From: Antarcticimicrobium sp033791545
GTDB taxonomy: Bacteria; Pseudomonadota; Alphaproteobacteria; Rhodobacterales; Rhodobacteraceae
DNA length: 28,645 bases
Assembly: GCA_033791545.1 (NCBI GenBank)
Contig: JASJGL010000116.1
Span: forward strand, 1-28,645
Direction: 5' to 3'
The translations under genes and the position numbers were made by a program. This document shows positions 7,712 to 15,690 of the stretch, one piece after another. How positions within the stretch are numbered: position 1 is the stretch's first letter; each line of letters opens with the position of its first letter. Under the pieces are notes generated by a model. It was given only the letters and a program-made list of their open reading frames with translations. It was not told where the DNA came from and ran no database searches.

Positions 7712-8194
7712 ATGGGAAAACCGAACACAACAGCCCATCACGTTCTTTCGAACCCGGATTATGTCAACCGGTCGCTGGCCATCGCCTGCACCCGTGGGCG
7801 CGAGGCCGTGGTGGTCCGGTTTCGCGATATCTTCCATCGTCAGGATTTTTCGGAACAACAATGGCGGGTGCTTCGCATTCTGTTCGATCAGGGCGCGTTG
7901 ACCGCAACCGAAATCTGCAAACAATCCTGCATCCACAAAGTCTCGATGTCCCGCATTCTCAAATCTCTGGAAAAACGTGACCTTGTCGAGCGCAGCACAA
8001 GCGAATGCGACAACCGGTCCACGCTTGTCCAACTGACACAGCAGGGGGTCGAATTGCTTGATCCTCTGGTGGAAGAGGCCGCCGTCATCCATCACAAGAT
8101 CACCCGCGAATTCGGCCCTGAGAAATACCAACAACTCCTGACGCTGCTGCAGGAACTGGCTGCCATCAACGAAACACCCCGCACCCCGGAGTGA
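7712..8194 (+). CDS. MarR-family transcriptional regulator
   Basis: From the ATG at 7712 (AGGTAAAGAAGA upstream) the protein is 160 residues, the normal MarR length. The frame is open back to an ATG at 7673, but that has no ribosome site. The winged helix is clear: FSEQQWRVLRILFDQGALTATEICKQSCIHKVSMSRILKSLEKRDLVERSTSECDNRSTLVQLTQQG, with the 'D-x-R' wing as DNRS. The arrangement resembles the HpaR/SlyA type, which respond to small aromatic or phenolic ligands, but the ligand here is unknown. It converges with narR and has no obvious co-transcribed partner, so its target is not evident from context. Confidence 0.88.
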   Translation: MGKPNTTAHHVLSNPDYVNRSLAIACTRGREAVVVRFRDIFHRQDFSEQQWRVLRILFDQGALTATEICKQSCIHKVSMSRILKSLEKRDLVERSTSECDNRSTLVQLTQQGVELLDPLVEEAAVIHHKITREFGPEKYQQLLTLLQELAAINETPRTPE

Positions 8195-8230
8195 TCACTT
8201 TGGCACGGCTTCGGTACTGCCGGGGCCGGT

Positions 8231-8929
8231 TCAGGTGCTGTAATCGTCGATCAGGGGGCTCGGTCTTGCGAATTGCTCAAGATCGGCAAGATTGGTGATG
8301 CGCACCTGCGCCCCATCGATTTCAACCCCATAGGGGCGCAACGCCTTGATCGCGCGCGACAGGTTTTCCGGTGTCATGCCAAGAAATGAGGCAAGGCGGC
8401 GCTTTTCAAGCAGCAGGTCGAATTCCAGCGCGCCACCGGCGCGGCGATGGCTGCGCAACAGGTAATTGGCCAGCCGTTCGATCGAGGTGCGCAACTTGAG
8501 GTTCTTGGAGATCTTGACGACGGATCGGTAGCATTGCGCCAGTTCGCTCACCACCGCCCGGGCGAAATCGTTGTCACGTTCAAAGACAGCTCGCACATCC
8601 ATCGACGGCAACAGGATGATGCGCGACTTTTCACAGGTGCGCGCCGACATCAAATAGGGCGCATCCCGGATCGTCGCCGCCAGGATAAAGGTCGAAATCG
8701 GCCGGACCGTCGCCATCGAGGTTTCCCGGTCGTTCCAGGACGCGAAAAGTTCGACGCTGCCTGACAGTACGATATGCAGAAAATCCGGTTGATCGCCCTC
8801 GGTGGTCAGAACCACCTGCGGCGGAAAGGTCTGGACATAGCCCCCCCGGATCAAATCGTTGAAATTCTCCTCCGACATGTTGCGGAACAGATCCAAGGGT
8901 CGAATCTCGGGGATGTCCTCGGGTCTCAT
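8231..8929 (-). CDS. narR: Crp/Fnr-family regulator, NarR-like, divergent from narK
   Basis: The protein is 232 residues: a cyclic-nucleotide-binding-like beta-roll (residues about 15-110, VVLTTEGDQPDFLHIVLSGSVELFA), a dimerisation helix (about 115-140) and a C-terminal winged helix. The recognition helix TPENLSRAIKAL has the E-x2-SR pattern that in FNR reads TTGAT half-sites. The N-terminal cysteine cluster of FNR is absent, so it should not carry the oxygen-sensing [4Fe-4S] cluster. This places it with the NarR/NNR/DNR type, which respond to nitrate, nitrite or NO. In Paracoccus, NarR is encoded next to narKGHJI and is needed for its nitrate-dependent expression; the position here supports the same role. 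GGAGG sits just upstream of the ATG. The gene name rests on context plus family, not on a search. Confidence 0.8.
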   Translation of the reverse strand: MRPEDIPEIRPLDLFRNMSEENFNDLIRGGYVQTFPPQVVLTTEGDQPDFLHIVLSGSVELFASWNDRETSMATVRPISTFILAATIRDAPYLMSARTCEKSRIILLPSMDVRAVFERDNDFARAVVSELAQCYRSVVKISKNLKLRTSIERLANYLLRSHRRAGGALEFDLLLEKRRLASFLGMTPENLSRAIKALRPYGVEIDGAQVRITNLADLEQFARPSPLIDDYST

Positions 8930-8969
8930 GTCGCCTCCAGGTTGATCGCTATGACTTTGGTAGGTTTCT

Positions 8970-8989
8970 CACTTGATGATTGTCAAGTG
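8970..8989. promoter_or_regulatory. FNR/NarR-type palindrome near narR
   Basis: CACTTGATGATTGTCAAGTG has 7-bp arms (CACTTGA/TCAAGTG). Its core, TTGAT-GATT-GTCAA at 8973-8986, matches the FNR-family consensus TTGAT-N4-ATCAA except for one base. It is centred about 50 bp upstream of the narR start codon, a position suited to autoregulation of narR, and about 200 bp from narK. Confidence 0.65.
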
Positions 8990-9086
8990 TCGCGCCGATT
9001 GCCCCCTCTCCCGGACCCACATGTTTTCCTGTCGTGACAGACGCAAGTGGTCCGGATGTTTATTTCAGGTCGGCGCGCATCGTTTC

Positions 9087-9100
9087 TTGATCTGCATCAA
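9087..9100. promoter_or_regulatory. Perfect FNR-type box upstream of narK
   Basis: TTGATCTGCATCAA is an exact TTGAT-N4-ATCAA palindrome. Its centre lies about 86 bp upstream of the narK ATG. If it acts at -41.5 as in class II FNR promoters, transcription would start near 9135. No strong -10 hexamer is visible there, as expected for an activator-dependent promoter. Confidence 0.85.
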
Positions 9101-9179
9101 CCGTCTCTCGCCGCATCTCCCCCTTTCTGGGCCGTGAAACGCAATGCGTAACCCACCAAGACCCCAGGAGGGACACTCG

Positions 9180-11903
9180 ATGAATACGCTTGAAGGCGTA
9201 GCTCGCGCGGACCAGCACCGCGCCCTTGGCCTGAGTACAATTGCCTTTACCGCCTGTTTCGCGGTCTGGACGATTTTTTCCATTATCGGCATCGCCATCA
9301 AGGGCGAGCTTGGCCTGTCCGAGTCGCAGTTCGGCATTCTTGTCGCGACACCGATCCTGACCGGGTCGCTCACCCGCCTCTTCCTCGGCATCTGGACCGA
9401 GAAATATGGCGGACGGCTGGTGTTCTCAGCGCAGCTGATCCTGACCGCGCTGGCGACATGGGCGCTGACGCTGGCCGATAGCTATACCACCTATCTGATC
9501 GCGGCGCTTGGCATCGGCCTTGCGGGCGGGTCGTTCATCATCGGTGTCGCCTATGTCTCGCGCTGGTACGACGCCGGACATCAGGGCACCGCGCTGGGGA
9601 TCTTTGGCGCTGGCAACGTCGGTGCGGCGGTGACGAAATTCGTCGCCCCCTTTGTCATGGTGGCCTATGGCTGGCACGGCGTCGCCTATGCCTGGGCCGC
9701 AGCTCTGGCGATCATTGGCGTGGTCTTCTTTCTGTTCGCCAAGGACGATCCGGAACTGGTCGACCGGCGCAAGCGAGGCGTGCGCCCCCCCTCCATGGCG
9801 GAACAGTTCGCGCCGCTGCGCAATCTGCAGGTCTGGCGCTTTTCGCTGTATTACTTTCTGGTGTTCGGCGCCTTTGTGGCGCTGGCGCTCTGGCTGCCGC
9901 ACTACATGATCGACGTCTACAGCCTCGACGTTGAATCGGCCGGTATGGCTGCGGCGGTGTTCAGCCTCTCGGCGAGTCTGTTTCGCGCCTATGGCGGCCA
10001 CCTGTCCGACAAGTTCGGCGCACGGGCGGTCATGTACTGGACCTTCGGCTTTTCGATGATCCTGCTGTTCATGCTGTCCTATCCGCCGACCGACTATGTG
10101 ATCCAGGGCAAGAACGGCCCGATCGCCTTTTCGACGTCGATGGGGCTTTGGCCCTTCATCGCGGTGCTTTTCGCGCTTGGCTTCTTCATGAGCCTCGGCA
10201 AGGCGGCCGTGTTCAAGCACATCCCGGTCTATTATCCCAACCATGTCGGCGCGGTCGGCGGTCTTGTCGGCATGATCGGCGGCTTGGGCGGCTTTATCCT
10301 TCCCATCGGGTTCGGCGCGTTGCTTGACCTGACCGGTGTCTATACCTCGTGCTTTGCGCTTTTGTTCACACTGATCGCCGTCGCGCTGGGATGGATGCAT
10401 CTGTCGATCCGGGCAATGGAGCGCAATGCTCAGGGCGAAGCGCTCGACAAATTGCCGGCGCTGCCCGAAATGCAGGACATCCACGATCCAGAGCGCACCG
10501 CCATGCCGCGGATTCTGGACGACTGGCGCCCCGAAGACGCAAATTTCTGGGAGGATCAGGGCCGCCGCATCGCCAAGCGCAACCTCTGGATCTCGATCCC
10601 GGCGCTGCTGCTGGCCTTCTCGGTGTGGATGGTCTGGTCGATGGTGGTGGCACGACTTCCTGCCATCGGGTTCGACTTTTCCACCGGCCAACTGTTCTGG
10701 CTGGCGGCGCTGCCGGGGCTGTCAGGGGCGACCCTGAGGATCTTCTACAGCTTCATGGTGCCGATCTTCGGCGGGCGGCTTTGGACCACGCTTTCAACCG
10801 TTTCACTGCTGCTGCCGGCGATGGGGATCGGCTATGCGGTGCAGAACCCTGAAACGCCTTACCTGATCTTTCTGGCGCTGGCCCTGCTCTGCGGATTTGG
10901 CGGCGGCAACTTTGCCTCCTCGATGGCCAATATCGCCTATTTCTTTCCCAAGGCGGAAAAGGGCAATGCGCTGGCGCTGAACGCCGGTCTTGGCAACCTT
11001 GGTGTCTCGGTCATGCAGTTTCTGGTGCCGATCGTCGTCACCGCCGGCGTGTTCGGCGCAATGGGCGGCGCGCCGCAAACCCTGTCGGACGGCGGGCAAC
11101 TGTGGATGCAGAATGCCGGCTTTGTCTGGGTGCCCTTCATCCTGATCGCCACCGCTGCGGCCTGGCTGGGCATGAACGACATTGCCGATGCACGGGCCAG
11201 CTTTCGCGAGCAAGCCATCATCTTTACCCGCAAACACAACTGGCTGATGTGCCTGCTCTACACCGGCACCTTTGGCAGCTTCATCGGCTATTCGGCGGGC
11301 TTTCCGCTGCTGACACGGCTGGCTTTCCCCGAGGTGAACGCGGTGCAATATGTGTTCCTCGGGCCGCTGGTCGGGGCGCTGTCGCGCGCCGGAACCGGCT
11401 GGGTCAGCGACCGCTTTGGCGGCGGGCGGGTGACGTTCTGGACCTTTGCCGCGATGATCGTGGCAGTGTTCGGGGTGATCGCCGCCCTTGGCGCGGGCAG
11501 CTTCACCGGGTTCTTCGCCGCGTTCATGGCGCTGTTCCTGCTGACCGGCATCGGCAACGCCTCCACGTTCCAGATGATCCCCGCGATCATGGGACGCGAA
11601 GTGCCGCGCCTGTTGCCCGATATGGATGCCACGGCCAGCCGCAAGCAGGCCGAGCGCGAGAGCGCGGCGATCATCGCCTTTACCAGCGCAATCGCGGCCT
11701 ATGGAGCCTTTTTCATCCCCAAGGCCTACGGCACCTCGATCGCCATGACCGGATCTCCGGTGGGGGCGCTTTGGGCCTTCCTGGTGTTCTACGTGATCTG
11801 CCTGGTGGTCACCTGGGCCTATTACACCCGGCGCGGCGGCCTGCTGCACGATCTTGAACGCGGCGGGGCGTCCCCGACGCCCGCGCCCAGCGCCACTGCA
11901 TGA
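9180..11903 (+). CDS. narK: NarK1-NarK2 fusion nitrate/nitrite transporter
   Basis: The start is the ATG at 9180, preceded by AGGAGGG; the frame extends further upstream without a ribosome site. The product of about 907 residues holds two complete NarK-type MFS domains of about 12 helices each (about 1-410 and 467-890), joined by a hydrophilic linker (about 412-466). Each half carries nitrate/nitrite-porter signatures: GAGNVGAAVTKF and LGKAAVFKHIPVYYP in the first, GLGNLGVSVMQF and GIGNASTFQMIPAIMG in the second. Membrane-facing arginines are also kept (SLTRLFLG, ATLRIFYS). In the Paracoccus fusion the NarK1 half acts as proton-nitrate symporter and the NarK2 half as nitrate/nitrite antiporter. 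The same division is inferred here. It supplies nitrate to the cytoplasmic active site of NarG and exports nitrite. Confidence 0.95.
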   Translation: MNTLEGVARADQHRALGLSTIAFTACFAVWTIFSIIGIAIKGELGLSESQFGILVATPILTGSLTRLFLGIWTEKYGGRLVFSAQLILTALATWALTLADSYTTYLIAALGIGLAGGSFIIGVAYVSRWYDAGHQGTALGIFGAGNVGAAVTKFVAPFVMVAYGWHGVAYAWAAALAIIGVVFFLFAKDDPELVDRRKRGVRPPSMAEQFAPLRNLQVWRFSLYYFLVFGAFVALALWLPHYMIDVYSLDVESAGMAAAVFSLSASLFRAYGGHLSDKFGARAVMYWTFGFSMILLFMLSYPPTDYVIQGKNGPIAFSTSMGLWPFIAVLFALGFFMSLGKAAVFKHIPVYYPNHVGAVGGLVGMIGGLGGFILPIGFGALLDLTGVYTSCFALLFTLIAVALGWMHLSIRAMERNAQGEALDKLPALPEMQDIHDPERTAMPRILDDWRPEDANFWEDQGRRIAKRNLWISIPALLLAFSVWMVWSMVVARLPAIGFDFSTGQLFWLAALPGLSGATLRIFYSFMVPIFGGRLWTTLSTVSLLLPAMGIGYAVQNPETPYLIFLALALLCGFGGGNFASSMANIAYFFPKAEKGNALALNAGLGNLGVSVMQFLVPIVVTAGVFGAMGGAPQTLSDGGQLWMQNAGFVWVPFILIATAAAWLGMNDIADARASFREQAIIFTRKHNWLMCLLYTGTFGSFIGYSAGFPLLTRLAFPEVNAVQYVFLGPLVGALSRAGTGWVSDRFGGGRVTFWTFAAMIVAVFGVIAALGAGSFTGFFAAFMALFLLTGIGNASTFQMIPAIMGREVPRLLPDMDATASRKQAERESAAIIAFTSAIAAYGAFFIPKAYGTSIAMTGSPVGALWAFLVFYVICLVVTWAYYTRRGGLLHDLERGGASPTPAPSATA

Positions 11904-11913
11904 GCTGATACTG

Positions 11914-11939
11914 GGCCGGCGGCGCAGCCGCCGCCGGCC
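11914..11939. repeat. Strong stem-loop between narK and narG
   Basis: GGCCGGCGGC (11914-11923) and GCCGCCGGCC (11930-11939) are exact complements. One further G-C pair makes an 11-bp stem with a 4-nt loop. It lies 10 bp after the narK stop and 25 bp before narG. It is not followed by a T-run, so it is more likely an RNA-processing or stability element than a full terminator. Confidence 0.7.
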
Positions 11940-11964
11940 TGACGAAAACTGAAAGGACAGCCAA

Positions 11965-14900
11965 ATGAGCCACCTCCTCGACAGACTGAATTTCCTCCAA
12001 TCCAAGGAGCTGGACCAATTTTCCGATGGTCACGGACAGCTCACCCGTGAAAGCCGGGACTGGGAAGACACCTATAGAAACCGCTGGCGCCACGACAAGA
12101 TCGTACGTTCGACCCACGGGGTGAACTGCACCGGGTCGTGCAGCTGGAAGATCTATGTGAAATCCGGGATTGTCACTTGGGAAACCCAGCAGACCGATTA
12201 TCCGCGCACCCGTCCCGGCCTGCCCAACCACGAACCGCGCGGCTGCGCCCGTGGCGCAAGCTACAGCTGGTATCTCTACAGCGCCAACCGGGTGAAGAAC
12301 CCGCTGATCCGTGGCAAGCTGATGAAGATCTGGCGCGAGATGCGCAAAACGATGGACCCGATCGCGGCCTGGACCAAGCTGCAAGGCGATCCGATCCTGC
12401 GCGCGAGCTATGTCACCTCCCGCGGCAAGGGCGGTTTCGTGCGCGCAACTTGGGATGAGGCGACCGAGATCACGGCGGCGGCCAATGCCTATACCGCCAA
12501 GACCTATGGCCCTGACCGAGTGTTCGGGTTCTCGCCGATCCCGGCGATGTCGATGATCAGCTATGCCGCTGGCACACGCTATCTCAGCCTTTTGGGCGGC
12601 ACCTGCATGTCGTTTTACGACTGGTATTGCGACCTGCCCCCGGCAAGCCCGCAGACCTGGGGCGAACAGACCGACGTGCCTGAATCGGCCGATTGGTTCA
12701 ATGCCGGCTTCCTGCTGATCTGGGGCTCCAACGTGCCACAGACCCGCACCCCGGACGCGCATTTCTATACCGAGGCGCGGTATCGCGGCACCAAATCTGC
12801 GGTGATCTGCCCCGACTATTCCGAGGCGGCAAAATTCGGTGATGTCTGGCTGGCGCCGCAGCAAGGCACCGATGCGGCGCTGGCACTGGCCATGGGCCAC
12901 GTGATCCTTCGCGAGTTCCACCTCGACCGGCAGACCGAGTATTTCGAGGACTATTGCCGCAAATACAGCGACATGCCGATGCTGGTGCGGATGGAGGAAA
13001 AAGATGGCCGACTGGTGCCGGGCCGGTTCCTGCGCGCCGATGATTTCGACGGCAAGCTGGGCGAGGACAGCAACCCGGAGTGGAAGACCATCGCCTTCGA
13101 TGCCAAGAGCGGCGGTTTTGTCGCCCCCAACGGCTCGGTCGGTTTCCGCTGGGGCGGAGACGGCGACTGGAATCTGGAACAGCGCGCGAAAAATGCCGAG
13201 ACCGACCTCAAGATGTCGCTGATCCTCGACGAAGATCATGACGATGTGGTCGGCGTCGATTTCCCCTATTTCGGCGGCGTCGCGACCGAAAACTTTGTCA
13301 AATGCGACCACCCCGACGTGCTGACGCGCAACATCCCGGTCAAGACCGTCAAGCTGGCCGACGGAGAGGCGCGCGTCGCCACCGTGTTTGACCTGTTGTG
13401 CGCCAACTACGGGCTTGACCGTGGGCTGGGCGGCGACTGGGTGACCTCGGACTACGAGGCCGACATGCCCTATACTCCGAAATGGGCCGAGAAAATCACC
13501 AGCGTTCCGGCGGACAAGATCATCGCCGTGGCGCGTGCATTCGCGCAAAACGCCGAAAAGACCAACGGCAAGTCGATGGTGATTCTCGGGGCCGGGCTGA
13601 ACCACTGGTACCACATGGACATGAGCTATCGCGGCATCATCAACATGTTGGTGATGTGCGGCTGCGTCGGCCAGTCCGGCGGCGGTTGGAGCCACTATGT
13701 CGGTCAGGAAAAGCTGCGCCCGCAAACCGGTTGGCAGCCGCTGGCCTTTGCGCTCGACTGGGGCCGCCCGCCCCGGCACGTGAACGGCACCAGCTCCTGG
13801 TACGCCCATACCGATCAGTGGCGCTATGAGACGCTGACAGCGGATGAACTGCTTTCGCCCACCGCGCCCGCGGGCGACTGGGACATCTCGATGATCGACT
13901 ACAACATCCGGGCCGAGCGGATGGGCTGGCTACCCTCGGCACCGCAGCTCAAGCAGAACCCGCTTGATGTGGCCAAAGCCGCGAAAGAGGCCGGACAAGA
14001 GCCGCGCGATTATATCGCCAAGGGGCTGAAATCGGGCGATCTGGAGATGGCCTGTACCGACCCGGACGCACCCGAGAACTGGCCGCGCAACCTGTTCGTG
14101 TGGCGCTCCAACCTGTTGGGCAGCTCGGGCAAGGGCCATGAGTATTTCCTCAAACACCTGCTGGGCACCGATAACGGTGTCATGGGCAAGGATCTGGGCG
14201 AAGAAGGCCGGCAAAAGCCGAAAGAGGCGGTCTGGCGCGACGAGGCGCCCAAGGGCAAGCTTGACCTGCTGGTAACGATCGACTTTCGCATGTCCACCAC
14301 GGCGGTCTATTCCGACATCGTGCTGCCGACCGCGTCGTGGTACGAAAAGAACGATCTCAACACCTCGGACATGCACCCGTTCATCCACCCGCTTCAGGCG
14401 GCCGTGGACCCGGCCTATGAAAGCAAATCCGACTGGGAAATCTTCAAGGCGATCGCCAAGAAGCTTCAGGAGATCGTGCCGGGCTATCTCGGGCAGGAAG
14501 CCGATGTGGTGGCCCTGCCGATCCTGCACGACACCCCGGCCGAGATCGCACAAGACCAAGTGCGCGACTGGAAGAAAGGCGAATGCGATCTGATCCCGGG
14601 CAAGACCGCGCCGGACTATATCGCGGTCGAGAGGGACTATACCGCGATCTATGACCGCTACACCGCGCTTGGCCCGCTCATGGACAAGATCGGCAACGGC
14701 GGCAAGGGCATCGCCTGGGACACCAAGGTCGAGGTGCAGAACCTGCGCGACCTCAACGGTGTGCAGCTCGACGGGACGGCCAAGGGACAGGCGCGGATCG
14801 ACACCGACATCGACGCCACCGAGGTGGTGCTGATGCTGGCCCCCGAGACCAACGGCGAGGTTGCGGTGAAGGCGTGGAAAGAGTTGAGCAAGGCAACAGG

Positions 14901-15690
14901 GCGCGAACATGCGCATCTCGCCGAAGGTCAGGAACACGTCAAGATCCGCTTCCGCGATATCGCCGCCCAGCCGCGCAAGATCATCTCCTCGCCCACATGG
15001 TCTGGCATCGAAAGCGAAGAGGTCTGCTATAACGCGGGCTACACCAACGTGCATGAGCTGATCCCGTGGCGCACCCTGACGGGGCGGCAACAGCTCTATC
15101 AGGATCACCTGTGGATGCGCGCCTTTGGCGAGGGGCTCGTCGCCTATCGCCCGCCGGTCGACCTCAAGACCGTGACCAAGGGGGTGAAGGACGCTGGCGA
15201 CAGTCTGGTGCTGAACTTCATCACGCCGCACCAGAAGTGGGGCATCCACTCGACCTATTCCGACAACCTGCTGATGCTGACGCTGAACCGGGGCGGACCG
15301 GTGGTCTGGTTGTCCGAGACCGATGCCAAGAAGGCCGGGATCGCGGATAATGACTGGATCGAGGCATATAACGTCAACGGGGCGCTGACCGCGCGCGCCG
15401 TCGTCTCGCAGCGGATCCGCGAAGGCACGGTGTTCATGTACCACGCTCAGGAAAAGATCGTGAACACCCCCGGTTCGCAAAAGACCGGGCTGCGTGGCGG
15501 CATCCACAACTCGGTGACCCGCACGGTGTTGAAACCGACCCATATGATCGGCGGCTACGCGCATCTGTCCTACGGTTTCAACTACTACGGCACCGTGGGC
15601 TCGAACCGGGACGAATTCGTCATCGTCCGAAAAATGAACAAGGTCGACTGGCTTGATGACGAAGCGACCGAGAAGGAGGCCGCACAATGA
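11965..15690 (+). CDS. narG: Respiratory nitrate reductase, alpha (catalytic) subunit
   Basis: The 1241-residue length is normal for NarG. The N-terminal FS0 [4Fe-4S] ligands are present as H51-x3-C55-x3-C59 (HGVNCTGSC) and the Cys of RGCARG near 94. The segment SFYDWYCDLPPASPQTWGEQTD contains D223, equivalent to the Asp that ligates molybdenum in E. coli NarG. The C-terminal molybdopterin-dinucleotide domain is intact (FITPHQKWGIHSTYSDNL, YHAQEKIVNTPGSQKTGLRGGIHNS). NarG reduces nitrate to nitrite on the cytoplasmic face of the membrane, at a Mo-bis-MGD centre fed with electrons by NarH. No twin-arginine export signal is seen, which separates it from periplasmic Nap and from archaeal-type Nar. 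AAAGGA precedes the ATG; the stop overlaps narH by 4 bp. Confidence 0.98.
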   Translation: MSHLLDRLNFLQSKELDQFSDGHGQLTRESRDWEDTYRNRWRHDKIVRSTHGVNCTGSCSWKIYVKSGIVTWETQQTDYPRTRPGLPNHEPRGCARGASYSWYLYSANRVKNPLIRGKLMKIWREMRKTMDPIAAWTKLQGDPILRASYVTSRGKGGFVRATWDEATEITAAANAYTAKTYGPDRVFGFSPIPAMSMISYAAGTRYLSLLGGTCMSFYDWYCDLPPASPQTWGEQTDVPESADWFNAGFLLIWGSNVPQTRTPDAHFYTEARYRGTKSAVICPDYSEAAKFGDVWLAPQQGTDAALALAMGHVILREFHLDRQTEYFEDYCRKYSDMPMLVRMEEKDGRLVPGRFLRADDFDGKLGEDSNPEWKTIAFDAKSGGFVAPNGSVGFRWGGDGDWNLEQRAKNAETDLKMSLILDEDHDDVVGVDFPYFGGVATENFVKCDHPDVLTRNIPVKTVKLADGEARVATVFDLLCANYGLDRGLGGDWVTSDYEADMPYTPKWAEKITSVPADKIIAVARAFAQNAEKTNGKSMVILGAGLNHWYHMDMSYRGIINMLVMCGCVGQSGGGWSHYVGQEKLRPQTGWQPLAFALDWGRPPRHVNGTSSWYAHTDQWRYETLTADELLSPTAPAGDWDISMIDYNIRAERMGWLPSAPQLKQNPLDVAKAAKEAGQEPRDYIAKGLKSGDLEMACTDPDAPENWPRNLFVWRSNLLGSSGKGHEYFLKHLLGTDNGVMGKDLGEEGRQKPKEAVWRDEAPKGKLDLLVTIDFRMSTTAVYSDIVLPTASWYEKNDLNTSDMHPFIHPLQAAVDPAYESKSDWEIFKAIAKKLQEIVPGYLGQEADVVALPILHDTPAEIAQDQVRDWKKGECDLIPGKTAPDYIAVERDYTAIYDRYTALGPLMDKIGNGGKGIAWDTKVEVQNLRDLNGVQLDGTAKGQARIDTDIDATEVVLMLAPETNGEVAVKAWKELSKATGREHAHLAEGQEHVKIRFRDIAAQPRKIISSPTWSGIESEEVCYNAGYTNVHELIPWRTLTGRQQLYQDHLWMRAFGEGLVAYRPPVDLKTVTKGVKDAGDSLVLNFITPHQKWGIHSTYSDNLLMLTLNRGGPVVWLSETDAKKAGIADNDWIEAYNVNGALTARAVVSQRIREGTVFMYHAQEKIVNTPGSQKTGLRGGIHNSVTRTVLKPTHMIGGYAHLSYGFNYYGTVGSNRDEFVIVRKMNKVDWLDDEATEKEAAQ

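Noticed and set aside
9426..10691. Minus-strand open frame of 421 codons
   Set aside because: Antisense shadow of narK with extremely high Arg/Gln/His content.
11809..13809. Minus-strand open frame of 666 codons spanning the narK end and narG
   Set aside because: Antisense of clearly coding narG; no domain recognised.
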